The translations under genes were made by a program, and so were the position numbers. A model generated the notes under the pieces. The model searched no databases and had not been told where the DNA came from. It saw only the letters and a program-made list of their open reading frames with translations. Positions 17,245 through 26,371 of a stretch of DNA of 64,000 nt are shown in pieces. Source of the stretch: Nonlabens tegetincola (GTDB taxonomy: Bacteria; Bacteroidota; Bacteroidia; Flavobacteriales; Flavobacteriaceae); the NCBI RefSeq assembly GCF_002954355.1, contig NZ_MQVV01000014.1, positions 124,001 to 188,000 of the forward strand. The letters run 5' to 3'. Every line of letters begins with the position of its first letter. The first letter of the stretch is position 1.

Positions 17245-18720
17245 TCATTCAAATTCGTGCATTAATTCTCTAACAAGATTTGCCACTTGATTGTGTTTTT
17301 CTTGTTTAATAAGATGTTTTGGTGGTGACTTTCGTACGTCACAATCTGTGATACTACAACGTTCACAAGTTACACCTACTTTATAGGAGTTTAAAGAAGG
17401 GTCTTTAATAAATTTGATTTTTCTTTCTAGACTTTTATCTATAAACATACCTATTGTGATACTACGGTAATGACCATCCTTAAAAGGATCCTTGGTGGCA
17501 GACGATAGAATTAAGTATTTCACATCTGGTTCTGGAAACTCTGAAATTTGAATATCCATTTCATGTTCCTTATTTGATGAAGTGATTTTTTTAAAAACTT
17601 TTATGGAAGCCCACCTTCTACAATAGTGTTCATCTGTTTCATTGGCCCTAGGAGAATGTTGATGAGCAAGGTGAAGTTCTTTTTTAAGCCAATAATCATC
17701 TGTACCTACTTGATGCGTATGTCTAAGAAAAAATAAATTTTTAATTCCGAAAGATGCTGGTAAAATATTCGTTAGCCTTTGGTAAAAGGATTCAGGAGAT
17801 GCGTTAAAACTATTTATGAGTTGTAAAAAGGCAGATTTATCAAAAGTGTCCTTTTCAAATATTGCTTTTAGCTTGATATCAAGAATTTGCTTACTTAAAA
17901 TAAGAGCACCTGCTACATAGGACGCGTAAAAATTATTTAAAACAGGATCAAAAGAATCAAAACTAAGCCATGGGAACGTATTGACACGCTGTTCAATTTT
18001 AAGATGTTGGTAGGCTAACTCCTTTGCATATATGAAAGTGCGTTGGGATTCATCCACCTCATGATGTACAAGTAGTGTTTTGCTTTTTGGTACAAAAACA
18101 GATCTTAAGTTTTCTAAACCATGTTGATGTCCTAACGCCTCTGCATTAATCTTATAATGATACTCTTCGATTAAAATTTCTTTTAAATCTTCTGATTTGA
18201 TCGACGAAGACAAATTTATTTGAAACCTATTTGCTATTGCTGTTGCTTCATCCTCAAGATGTTTAAAATAGTTATAATTGGCCTCTTGGTAGGATCTCAA
18301 TGAAGCTAAGTAAAAACTCTCTTTGCTAAAATTATAATGTTGGGCTATTTCAATGATTGTGCTTATAAAAGCACTTACCTTATCAGGAGCGTTGGAAACG
18401 AGTTCTATAAGGTGTCGCTCCTTAATTCCAAAAAGTTCCAAAGGAATTTCCTTAAATACATTAGACTCTAATAATCGACCTATAGGTGCAAGTTTTTTAT
18501 CTAACTTAAGAGATACTAGTTGATCATAAGGAACTTCTAATTTTTCGGCAAGTAGCACAATTTTATCCGGTTTAGGGTACTTTTTACCATTTTCTATCTC
18601 ATTTAAATAAGATTTTGAAAGTCCGCTCAATTTAGATAATCCATAAAGAGATAAATCCTTATCATTCCTTATTTGACGTAGCTTAAGCCCAAAAATCAAT
18701 TTGATATAATCTTCCTTCAT
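17245..18720 (-). CDS. XRE-family regulator, RamB/short-chain fatty acyl regulator type
   Basis: A 491-residue regulator. The N-terminal HTH_3 domain covers about residues 9-65 (LRQIRNDKDLSLYGLSKLSG and LNEIENGKKYPKP). The middle region resembles the IrrE/DUF955 N-terminal part found in RamB- and PrpC-like regulators (FIYAKELAYQHLKIE). The C-terminus carries a cysteine cluster, GVTCERCSITDCDVR, typical of the DUF2083-type domain. It is divergent from aceB with a 116-bp gap to the aceB ATG. RamB-type proteins control acetate and glyoxylate genes in actinobacteria; control of aceBA here is inferred from context. Confidence 0.82.
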   Translation of the reverse strand: MKEDYIKLIFGLKLRQIRNDKDLSLYGLSKLSGLSKSYLNEIENGKKYPKPDKIVLLAEKLEVPYDQLVSLKLDKKLAPIGRLLESNVFKEIPLELFGIKERHLIELVSNAPDKVSAFISTIIEIAQHYNFSKESFYLASLRSYQEANYNYFKHLEDEATAIANRFQINLSSSIKSEDLKEILIEEYHYKINAEALGHQHGLENLRSVFVPKSKTLLVHHEVDESQRTFIYAKELAYQHLKIEQRVNTFPWLSFDSFDPVLNNFYASYVAGALILSKQILDIKLKAIFEKDTFDKSAFLQLINSFNASPESFYQRLTNILPASFGIKNLFFLRHTHQVGTDDYWLKKELHLAHQHSPRANETDEHYCRRWASIKVFKKITSSNKEHEMDIQISEFPEPDVKYLILSSATKDPFKDGHYRSITIGMFIDKSLERKIKFIKDPSLNSYKVGVTCERCSITDCDVRKSPPKHLIKQEKHNQVANLVRELMHEFE

Positions 18721-18774
18721 ATGTCAAAAATAATCATTTTGAGAATAAGATGTTAATAGAAAATATTCATATTT

Positions 18775-18788
18775 AGCGAACGTTCGCT
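18775..18788. promoter_or_regulatory. Palindromic operator candidate upstream of aceB
   Basis: Perfect 14-bp palindrome AGCGAACGTTCGCT in the regulator-aceB intergenic region, touching the aceB -33 TTG (18788-18790). It is the best candidate site for the RamB-like regulator. A weaker dyad, TCAAAA/TTTTGA, lies at 18724-18742 next to the regulator start. Confidence 0.6.
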
Positions 18789-18818
18789 TGTTTTATAAAA
18801 TTCTTTGATATAGTTTTG
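18788..18818 (+). promoter_or_regulatory. aceB promoter (-33 TTG, -7 TAGTTTTG)
   Basis: TTG at 18788-18790 and TAGTTTTG at 18811-18818, separated by 20 bp, match the Bacteroidota consensus TTG-N(about 19-21)-TAnnTTTG. The expected transcript start is just before the ATG at 18837, which argues against an upstream TTG start at 18816 that would lie inside the -7 box. Confidence 0.75.
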
Positions 18819-18836
18819 GAATCAAATCTACAAGAC

Positions 18837-20428
18837 ATGACAAATTTAATAGCTCAAGCTCCGGCAGTATCTTTTGATCCTCAGGTTACTAATCATTATA
18901 ATGATGTTTTAACCGATGAAGCTTTAGATTTCTTATCGGTGCTTCATCACCGATTCAATGAAAGACGTATAGAACTGCTTGATAAAAGAAAAGCCACACA
19001 GGAATATTTTAATAAAGGTAATTTTCCATCCTTTCCTCAGGAAACTTCCCACATTAGAAATTCTGACTGGAGAGCAGGAACTATTCCCAGTGATTTAAGA
19101 GATAGACGTGTGGAGATTACAGGTCCTGTGGATAGAAAAATGATTATAAATGCTCTTAATTCTGGAGCGCGCACCTTTATGGCAGATTTAGAGGACAGTA
19201 ATTCTCCTACATGGGACAACAACATGCAAGGACAACAAAATCTTAGGGATGCCAATCAAAGGACTATTTCATACACACATCCTAAAACTGGTAAATCTTA
19301 TAACCTCAATGAATGTCCCGCAGTTCTTCTTGTACGTCCGCGTGGACTGCACCTAGAGGAGCGTAATTTGATGTTTGGAGATCAGATTTCATCTGGTAGT
19401 CTTATTGATTTTGGCCTATACGTTTTTCACAATACGCAAGTGCTTCTGAAAATGGGTAGTGCACCTTATTTCTATTTACCTAAACTTGAGCATTATGAAG
19501 AGGCCACATGGTGGAATGATGTGTTCGCTTTCGCGGAAGCGTACCTAGAAGTACCACTTGGAACTTTTAAAGCTACAGTGTTGGTAGAGACTATTACGGC
19601 GAGCTTTCAATTAGATGAAATTATTTACGAATTACGTGATCATATAGTAGGATTGAATTGTGGTCGATGGGATTATATTTTTTCATATATCAAAAATTTA
19701 GAAATCATAAAGACTTTATAGTTCCAAATCGCGATCAGGTTACCATGACATCTCCATTAATGGATGCCTATTCAAAATTAGTTATTCAAAGATGTCATAA
19801 ACGAGGTATTCTAGCTATAGGTGGTATGGCTGCTCAAATTCCTATTAAGAATGATGACGAGGCAAATGCAGCTGCACTAGAAAAGGTGCGTAAGGATAAG
19901 GAACGCGAGGTTAAAAACGGTCATGATGGTACCTGGGTTGCACATCCTGCGCTAGTACAAATAGCAATGGATGAGTTTGATAAGCACATGCCTAAGGAAA
20001 ATCAATTAGATCGCCTACTTGAAGACCTTACGATAAATGAAGCAGACTTAGTTGAGTTGCCTAAAGGATCAGTAACAGAAAAAGGAGTGCGTAAAAACAT
20101 CAATGTAGGTATTCTATATACTGAGGCATGGTTGAGAGGTCACGGCGCAGTAGCACTTTATAATCTAATGGAAGATGCTGCAACTGCCGAAATTTCAAGG
20201 ACACAATTGTGGCAATGGCTTAAAAATGAAGTTCGATTAGATGATCATCGTGTTTTAAATAAAACATTGTATACCGAGCTTTTTGGTGATGAGGTAAATA
20301 AACTCAAAGAGATATTCAGTAAAATACCGAATAACCGATTAGATAAAGCAATCGAAATTTATACACAGCTGGTGGAGAATCCAGATTTTGAAGAGTTTTT
20401 GACTTTACCAGCATATCAATTTATATAA
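18837..20428 (+). CDS. aceB: Malate synthase A, interrupted by an apparent one-base deletion
   Basis: Joins acetyl-CoA and glyoxylate to malate in the glyoxylate shunt. The N-terminal part has GPVDRKMIINALNSGA, ADLEDSNSPTWDN and VRPRGLHLEERN. The C-terminal part has QVTMTSPLMDAYSKLV, HKRGILAIGGMAAQIP and NGHDGTWVAHP. The two parts are in different frames. Reading IFSYIK then breaks into NLEIIKTL and a stop at 19721; adding one base in the A5/T3 run at 19692-19699 restores the family sequence (K-F-R-N-H-K-D-F). The total length, about 530 residues, is normal for form A. Probably a sequencing error, otherwise a pseudogene. It carries a one-mismatch copy of the palindrome. First gene of aceB-aceA. 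Confidence 0.88.
19526..19541. repeat. Palindrome copy 4 (one mismatch)
   Basis: CGCTTTCGCGGAAGCG, one base from the consensus and so no longer a perfect palindrome. It lies in aceB and is read as A-F-A-E-A. Confidence 0.75.
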
Positions 20429-20430
20429 AA

Positions 20431-20464
20431 AAATCCTGCGATTGCGGCAACAATCTACAGGATT
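20431..20464 (+). other. Stem-loop between aceB and aceA
   Basis: Outer stem AATCCTG/CAGGATT with an inner stem GATTG/CAATC. No T-run follows, so it is more likely a partial terminator, a processing site or an mRNA-stability element between the two shunt genes than a full terminator. Confidence 0.5.
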
Positions 20465-20496
20465 CAAGCAAAATTAATTTACTAATAGCAAAATTA

Positions 20497-22120
20497 TGAA
20501 AACTAGCGCACAAAGTACCTACACAACTGTATTAGAAAAAGTGCAACAATTAAAAAACAATACGGTAACTCTTGGGATCAAATTCAACCAGAATATGCTG
20601 CAAGAATGAGTGTACAAAATCGTTTTAAAACTGGATTGGATATTGCAAAATATACTGCTGCGATTATGAGAAAAGACATGGCAGAATATGATGAAAATCC
20701 AGAAAAGTATACCCAGTCATTAGGTTGCTGGCACGGATTTGTGGCGCAACAAAAAATGATCGCCGTAAAAAAGCATCATCAAACAACTCAAAAACGCTAT
20801 TTGTATTTATCAGGTTGGATGGTCGCGGCATTAAGGTCAGAATTTGGACCATTGCCTGATCAATCCATGCATGAAAAAACAGCAGTTCCTGCACTCATTG
20901 AAGAAATATATGATTTTCTCAAACAGGCTGATGCCGTTGAACTTAATGATCTATTCAAAAGATTAGAAAATGGAGAAGATGTTATAAACAAGATAGAAAA
21001 TTTTGAATCTCACGTGGTTCCTATTATTGCTGATGTTGATGCTGGTTTTGGAAATGAGGAAGCTACATACTTATTGGCAAAAAAAATGATACAAGCTGGT
21101 GCCTGTGCTATTCAAATTGAAAACCAAGTTTCTGACGCTAAACAATGTGGTCATCAGGATGGTAAGGTAACTGTTCCTCATGAGGACTTTGTGGCAAAAT
21201 TACAAGCAATACGTTATGCGTTTTTAGAACTAGGTGTAGATCAAGGAGTAATCGTTGCTCGTACAGATTCAGAAGGAGCAGGACTTACTCAAAAATTACC
21301 AGTTTCTCAACAACCTGGTGATCTTGCTTCTCAATACTTATCATTTGTAGATACTGAAGAAGTAACCCTAGATGAAGCAAATAACGACGATGTGTTGCTT
21401 AAGCGAGATGGTAAATTAGTACGCCCTATTAGACTTGCAAATGGCCTGTATAAGTTCAAGGATGGGACTAATATTGATAGAGTAGTATTAGACTGTATCA
21501 CGAGTTTACAAAACGGTGCAGATTTGTTATGGATTGAAACACCTACACCTAACGTGAAGCAAATAGCCCATATGGTACAGCGTGTGCGTGAGGTTGTACC
21601 AAATGCAAAATTGGTTTATAACAATTCGCCATCTTTCAACTGGACATTGAATTTCAGGCAACAAGCTTATGACCAAATGCTGGCCAATGGTGAAAATATA
21701 ACACTATACAATCGTGATTATCTTATGGATGAACGATATGATAATACGGAATTGGCCGAGATAGCAGATCAAAATATTAAAACCTTCCAACGTGATGCTG
21801 CATTACAAGCGGGAATTTTTCACCATCTCATAACTTTGCCTACCTATCATACCACTGCGTTACACATGAATGATCTCGCTCGAGATTATTTTGGTTCTCA
21901 AGGAATGCTTGCCTATGTTGAAAATGTTCAACGTCAAGAAATTAGAAAAGGGGTAAGTTGTGTGAAGCATCAACGTATGGCAGGATCTGATCTTGGAGAT
22001 GATCATAAAACATTTTTTGCTGGAGATAAGGCTCTTAAGGCTAGTGGAGAAAAAAATACCAGTAATCAATTTGAGTCGCCACAAGTAGATGTTGAGGTAA
22101 TTAAAATGGTAACTGGATAA
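20497..22120 (+). CDS. aceA: Isocitrate lyase, N-terminal frame interrupted by an apparent one-base deletion
   Basis: Splits isocitrate to glyoxylate and succinate. The body shows SLGCWHGFVAQQK, IADVDAGFGNEEATY, the catalytic-loop equivalent KQCGHQDGK, VARTDSEGAG and YNNSPSFNW. The likely ATG is at 20497 (KTSAQSTYTTVLEKVQQLK), but that frame reaches a stop at about 20606. Adding one A to the A6 run at 20552-20557 continues into KQYGNSWDQIQPEYAARM and on into the main frame. Without that base, translation could begin only at an internal ATG at 20606, losing about 36 residues. Length about 540, as in the longer bacterial type. Second gene of the glyoxylate pair. Confidence 0.9.
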
Positions 22121-22150
22121 TTAAGTTTTAGTAATAGTAATGTAATGTTG

Positions 22151-22182
22151 AAAGACCGCTCTTTTCTTAGAGCGGTTTTTTT
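22151..22182 (+). terminator. aceA terminator
   Basis: Stem ACCGCTCT/AGAGCGGT (22155-22162 and 22169-22176), loop TTTCTT, followed by a run of T residues. It lies 30 bp after the aceA stop. Confidence 0.85.
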
Positions 22183-22358
22183 ATAATACCCTTTCTCATG
22201 AATTAGTATCTTCAATTTGATGCAGTAAGTTATTATTAAAAAAGAATTCAAAAAGCTACTCTGATTTTACAGTTGTTAACGTGTATAAAATTTTAAAAGA
22301 TAGGTTTTAAAATCAACCTTCAACTCGTATCTTGAACCGTTCTAGAAAAAGATACTAA

Positions 22359-24689
22359 GTGGAGGATTATATATCACAACTCAATGATGCACAGCGATTA
22401 CCAGTTTTGCAAAAAGATGGTCCTATGATCGTAATTGCTGGTGCAGGTTCAGGAAAAACGCGTGTACTTACTTTACGAATAGCCTATCTTATGCAGCAAG
22501 GTGTTGACGCATTTAATATTCTGGCTTTAACCTTTACTAATAAGGCAGCACGAGAAATGAAAACTCGTATCGCTGATATAGTTGGACAAAGTGAGGCAAA
22601 AAACTTGTGGATGGGTACTTTTCACTCTGTATTTGCTCGACTGCTTAGAATGGAAGCAGATAAATTAGGATATCCATCAAATTTTACCATATACGATTCT
22701 CAAGACTCTCAAAGATTAGTAAGTGCTATCATTAAAGAGATGGGACTGGATAAGGAGGTTTATAAATACAAACAAATTCAAAATAGAATTTCTTCACTTA
22801 AAAACAGCCTTATAACTGTAAGAGCTTATTTTAATGACGCCGATCTTCAAGAGGCCGATGCGATGGCACGTCGACCTAGGTTTGGAGATATTTATAAAGA
22901 ATATGTTGAGCGCTGTTTTAAAGCAGGAGCCATGGACTTTGATGATCTGTTACTTAAGACAAATGAATTATTGAATAGGTTTCCACAAGTCTTAGCCAAA
23001 TATCAAGAACGATTTAAATATATTCTGGTAGACGAGTATCAAGATACCAACCATTCACAGTACTTGATAGTAAAGGCCCTTTCTGATAAGTATCAAAATA
23101 TTTGTGTAGTTGGTGATGACGCTCAATCCATCTATGCCTTTAGAGGTGCAAATATTAATAACATTCTGAATTTTCAACGTGATTATGATGATGTAAAAGC
23201 TTATCGACTTGAACAAAATTATCGTTCAACTAAGAATATTGTGGAAGCTGCAAACTCGGTAATTGAACACAATAAAACGAAATTGGATAAGGTGGTATGG
23301 ACCGCAAATTCAGATGGTCCTAAAATCATCGTACACCGATTAATGAGTGATGCCGAAGAAGGTCGTTACGTTGCGAGTTCCATCTTTGAAAACAAGATGC
23401 AACATCAATTAGATAACGATCAATTTGCAATTCTATATAGGACAAATGCTCAATCTAGAGCAATAGAAGATGCACTGCGTAAAAAAGATATTCCTTATAG
23501 AATCTATGGAGGTTTAAGCTTCTATCAACGTAAAGAAGTTAAGGACGTACTAGCTTATTTACGAGTAATCGTTAATCCAAAAGATGAAGAAGCTCTTAAA
23601 CGCATAATCAATTATCCTGCTCGAGGTATAGGAGCAACTACAATGGATAAAATTGTAGTTGCTGCAAAAAATTATGGTCGCAGTCTCTTTGAAATTATAG
23701 AAAATATTGATCAAATAGGAGCTGGTATTCATACAGGAACTAGAACCAAGTTAAAAAACTTTGCTACCATGATTAAAAGTTTCCAAGTAATGGAAGAGAC
23801 GAGCAATGTTTTTGAATTAACCGAACATGTTATTAAAAAAAGTGCCTATCTGACCGAGCTTAAGAAAGATGGTACTCAAGAAGGTATTTCTAGGATAGAA
23901 AATATAGAAGAATTGCTTAATGGTATGCGTGATTTTGTCGAAGGACAAAAAGAAGTCGATGAAGCGCGTGGATCTCTTGCAGAATTTCTAGAAGATGTGG
24001 CGCTGGCAACAGACCTGGATAATGATAAAGGTGATACAAATAGAGTATCTCTTATGACGATTCACTTATCAAAAGGTTTAGAGTTTCCCTATTTATACAT
24101 CGTTGGTATGGAAGAAGATCTATTCCCTAGTGCTATGAGTATGAATACCAGAGAAGAATTAGAGGAAGAACGACGCTTATTCTATGTAGCTTTAACTCGT
24201 GCCGAACATCAAGCTTACCTCACATACACATTAAGTAGATATAGATGGGGAAAATTAGTTGATGCAGAACCTAGTCGTTTTCTAACCGACATTGATGATA
24301 AATATTTAGAATACACCACACCACCTGATGATTATCGTTTTAAAAGTGCACTTAGCGATCATCTGTGGGATGAACCAGATAAGTCAAAATTACGTCAATC
24401 AAAACCCAAAAACGGTACGCCACCTAGTGTTAACAATCCTAGTCCAGAACAATTAAGAAAGTTGAGAAAACTGCGTCCAGTTGCTAGCGCATCTAATAAA
24501 GCAGTGCCTATTAATGATCTAGGCGCTCTACAACCAGGAGTTTTAGTGGAGCACGCCCGATTTGGTCGTGGTGAGATTTTAAACATTGAAGGAGCTGGTG
24601 GCGAGAAAAAAGCTGAAATTAATTTTAAAATAGGTGGTATTAAAAAGTTACTCCTAAGATTTGCTAAATTAGAAGTGGTTAAAGATTAA
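22359..24689 (+). CDS. UvrD/PcrA-type ATP-dependent DNA helicase
   Basis: A 776-residue SF1A 3'-5' helicase. Motifs in order: Q-motif region LNDAQR, Walker A GAGSGKT (residues 28-34), ALTFTNKAAREM, Walker B DEYQDTN, GDDAQSIYAFRGA, LEQNYRS, and VSLMTIHLSKGLEFPYL, ending with YVALTRAEHQAYL. The C-terminal tail (residues about 715-776) contains GVLVEHARFGRGEI, a feature of PcrA-like proteins. It starts at GTG, with no ATG before the Walker A region. It acts in nucleotide excision and mismatch repair and in clearing recombination intermediates, by family knowledge. Single gene. Confidence 0.92.
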   Translation: MEDYISQLNDAQRLPVLQKDGPMIVIAGAGSGKTRVLTLRIAYLMQQGVDAFNILALTFTNKAAREMKTRIADIVGQSEAKNLWMGTFHSVFARLLRMEADKLGYPSNFTIYDSQDSQRLVSAIIKEMGLDKEVYKYKQIQNRISSLKNSLITVRAYFNDADLQEADAMARRPRFGDIYKEYVERCFKAGAMDFDDLLLKTNELLNRFPQVLAKYQERFKYILVDEYQDTNHSQYLIVKALSDKYQNICVVGDDAQSIYAFRGANINNILNFQRDYDDVKAYRLEQNYRSTKNIVEAANSVIEHNKTKLDKVVWTANSDGPKIIVHRLMSDAEEGRYVASSIFENKMQHQLDNDQFAILYRTNAQSRAIEDALRKKDIPYRIYGGLSFYQRKEVKDVLAYLRVIVNPKDEEALKRIINYPARGIGATTMDKIVVAAKNYGRSLFEIIENIDQIGAGIHTGTRTKLKNFATMIKSFQVMEETSNVFELTEHVIKKSAYLTELKKDGTQEGISRIENIEELLNGMRDFVEGQKEVDEARGSLAEFLEDVALATDLDNDKGDTNRVSLMTIHLSKGLEFPYLYIVGMEEDLFPSAMSMNTREELEEERRLFYVALTRAEHQAYLTYTLSRYRWGKLVDAEPSRFLTDIDDKYLEYTTPPDDYRFKSALSDHLWDEPDKSKLRQSKPKNGTPPSVNNPSPEQLRKLRKLRPVASASNKAVPINDLGALQPGVLVEHARFGRGEILNIEGAGGEKKAEINFKIGGIKKLLLRFAKLEVVKD

Positions 24690-24735
24690 TTAGAAAGTTA
24701 ATCAAAAAACTCAATCACAATCAAAAAACCAGATC

Positions 24736-25335
24736 ATGCAGAACATCCAATTCCCTATAAATTTTAAGTTCAAAATCTCGACCATAAGTAATGATTTTGT
24801 CGCTACAGATGCTACTGGCAAAACAGTCGCTTATGTAAGACAAAAAATGTTTAAGCTCAAAGAATCGGTCAATGTTTATACCGATGAGAGTAGAACGCAA
24901 ATTCTTTATAACATAAAGGCAGACAAATGGTTGGATTGGAGTACAGCTTATTCCATGATTGATCCCAACGGTAGGGTAATTGGTAAGGTTGCTCGTAAAG
25001 GCTGGCGTTCAATGTGGAAGGCAGAGTATCATATCGTAGATCAAAATAACCAACCACAGTATATAATAAAAGAGCGCAGTGCAATAACACGCTTCTTAGA
25101 TGGCTTGCTAGGAGAGGTTCCTGTACTTGGTTTTTTTACAGGATATTTGTTTAATCCAGCTTATGATGTAACGGTCGTATCAAATGGAAGTCCAGTAGTA
25201 GAGCTAGTGAAAGAACCTTCTTTTTTTGGTCGCAAGTTTAGTTTAAACAAAATAGCAGAGATCGATCAAGATGACAAAATAAGAGTCATGCTCAGTTTAA
25301 TGATGATGATATTATTAGAGCGACGTAGAGGTTAA
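24736..25335 (+). CDS. LURP-one-related / tubby-like fold protein
   Basis: A 199-residue protein made of repeated short beta strands with a basic, aromatic-rich surface (WLDWSTAYSMIDPNGRVIGKVARKGWRSMWKAEY), which resembles the LOR/scramblase-like 12-stranded fold. A hydrophobic segment lies at about residues 125-140 (VPVLGFFTGYLFNP). Function unknown in bacteria. It ends 4 bp inside the convergent RNase Z gene. Confidence 0.6.
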   Translation: MQNIQFPINFKFKISTISNDFVATDATGKTVAYVRQKMFKLKESVNVYTDESRTQILYNIKADKWLDWSTAYSMIDPNGRVIGKVARKGWRSMWKAEYHIVDQNNQPQYIIKERSAITRFLDGLLGEVPVLGFFTGYLFNPAYDVTVVSNGSPVVELVKEPSFFGRKFSLNKIAEIDQDDKIRVMLSLMMMILLERRRG

Positions 25336-26237
25336 AATTGGAAAACCTTGCCATCTAGAGCAAGCTCACTATTCTTAAAAACAGTTTGAGCCTCTTCTTT
25401 AAACAAATTGTAGTCACCATATCTTGATGAATAATGTCCCAGTATAAGGGTTCCTACATTTGCTTTGAGAGCTATAGTTGCAGCTTCTTCGGCGGTAGAG
25501 TGTTTTGTTTTGTCACATAAATGAGCATGAGATTTTAAAAAAGTACTCTCATGGTATAAGGCTGTTACTCCTTGTATTTGTGGAACAATATCTTCTTTAT
25601 AAACTGTATCACTGCAAAAAGCATAGCTCTTTGGCTCATCACCATCAGTAGTAAGTTCAACATTAGGTATCACCTCACCATTATCAAGCACAAAATCAAA
25701 ACCTTGTTTTATCTTTCGATAATAAGCTTGATCGATACCATAGCTTTCACAGGCTGCGACATCTAATTTTCTATCGCCTGGTTTTTCTTGAAATAAGAAT
25801 CCTTGCGTAAAAACTCTATGATCTAGTGGTATGGTGTGTATAGCTAGTTGGTCATCTTCGTATAGTAAAGTTTCTTTGTTTTCTACGCTTTCGCGAAAGC
25901 GTAAATCAAAACTAGTATACACCTTAGCAAGTCGCAATTGTAGTAGAATAAGTTCCTTAATTCCTTTAGGTCCATAAATCGTCAAATCAGACTCGCGCCC
26001 TAAAAGACAAAATGTAGAAATTAAACCTATAAGACCGTAGACATGATCACCATGCAAATGAGAGATAAAAATGTGCTTAATACGAGCAAACTTTATTCGG
26101 TTTTTACGCAAGGCCATTTGAGTTCCTTCTCCACAATCGATTAAAAAAAGATGGCCTCGTAATTCCAATACTTGTGCAGTAGGTCGTGCGTTATCTCTAG
26201 GTGTAGCGCTGTGACATCCTAAAATGGTAAGTTTCAT
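25332..26237 (-). CDS. rnz: Ribonuclease Z (tRNA 3'-processing endonuclease)
   Basis: A 301-residue metallo-beta-lactamase-fold nuclease that trims tRNA 3' trailers. The zinc motif HLHGDH is at residues 60-65, and DCGEGTQ (34-40) and the later GHYSSRYGD are as in RNase Z. ATG at 26237 (KLTILGCHSATPRDNARPTA) is preferred over an in-frame start 33 bp upstream, because a TAnnTTTG box lies at 26254-26261, inside the longer version. Copy 5 of the palindrome is in frame at 25886, giving R-F-R-E-S in a region that is variable among relatives. It is convergent with the LOR gene. Confidence 0.93.
   Translation of the reverse strand: MKLTILGCHSATPRDNARPTAQVLELRGHLFLIDCGEGTQMALRKNRIKFARIKHIFISHLHGDHVYGLIGLISTFCLLGRESDLTIYGPKGIKELILLQLRLAKVYTSFDLRFRESVENKETLLYEDDQLAIHTIPLDHRVFTQGFLFQEKPGDRKLDVAACESYGIDQAYYRKIKQGFDFVLDNGEVIPNVELTTDGDEPKSYAFCSDTVYKEDIVPQIQGVTALYHESTFLKSHAHLCDKTKHSTAEEAATIALKANVGTLILGHYSSRYGDYNLFKEEAQTVFKNSELALDGKVFQF
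25886..25901. repeat. Palindrome copy 5
   Basis: Perfect CGCTTTCGCGAAAGCG inside rnz, extended to a 20-bp palindrome by TA on each side. Read on the minus strand as R-F-R-E-S. Confidence 0.95.
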
Positions 26238-26253
26238 ATCTAATAGTGTAGGG

Positions 26254-26261
26254 CAAAGGTA
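26254..26261 (-). promoter_or_regulatory. rnz -7 box
   Basis: The minus strand reads TACCTTTG, an exact TAnnTTTG match, 17 bp before the chosen ATG of rnz. Confidence 0.6.
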
Positions 26262-26341
26262 TGAAAGCACAATAAGTTAAATATAAAATCCTTCTTAATA
26301 GTTAAATATCAATAAGTGTGCGTAATAGTAATTTAAAACAC

Positions 26342-26349
26342 TACTTTTG
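26342..26349 (+). promoter_or_regulatory. -7 box of the DEAD-box helicase gene
   Basis: TACTTTTG matches TAnnTTTG exactly. Transcription would begin near 26356, downstream of the GTG at 26318, which makes that GTG an unlikely start and favours TTG at 26372. Confidence 0.6.
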
Positions 26350-26371
26350 CAAAATATTTAAAACAAGTTAT

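Noticed and set aside
18775-18788. AGCGAACGTTCGCT as another copy of the window-wide palindrome
   Set aside because: The half-sites are in the opposite order (AGCGAA/TTCGCT) and the centre differs. It is treated as a separate operator candidate.
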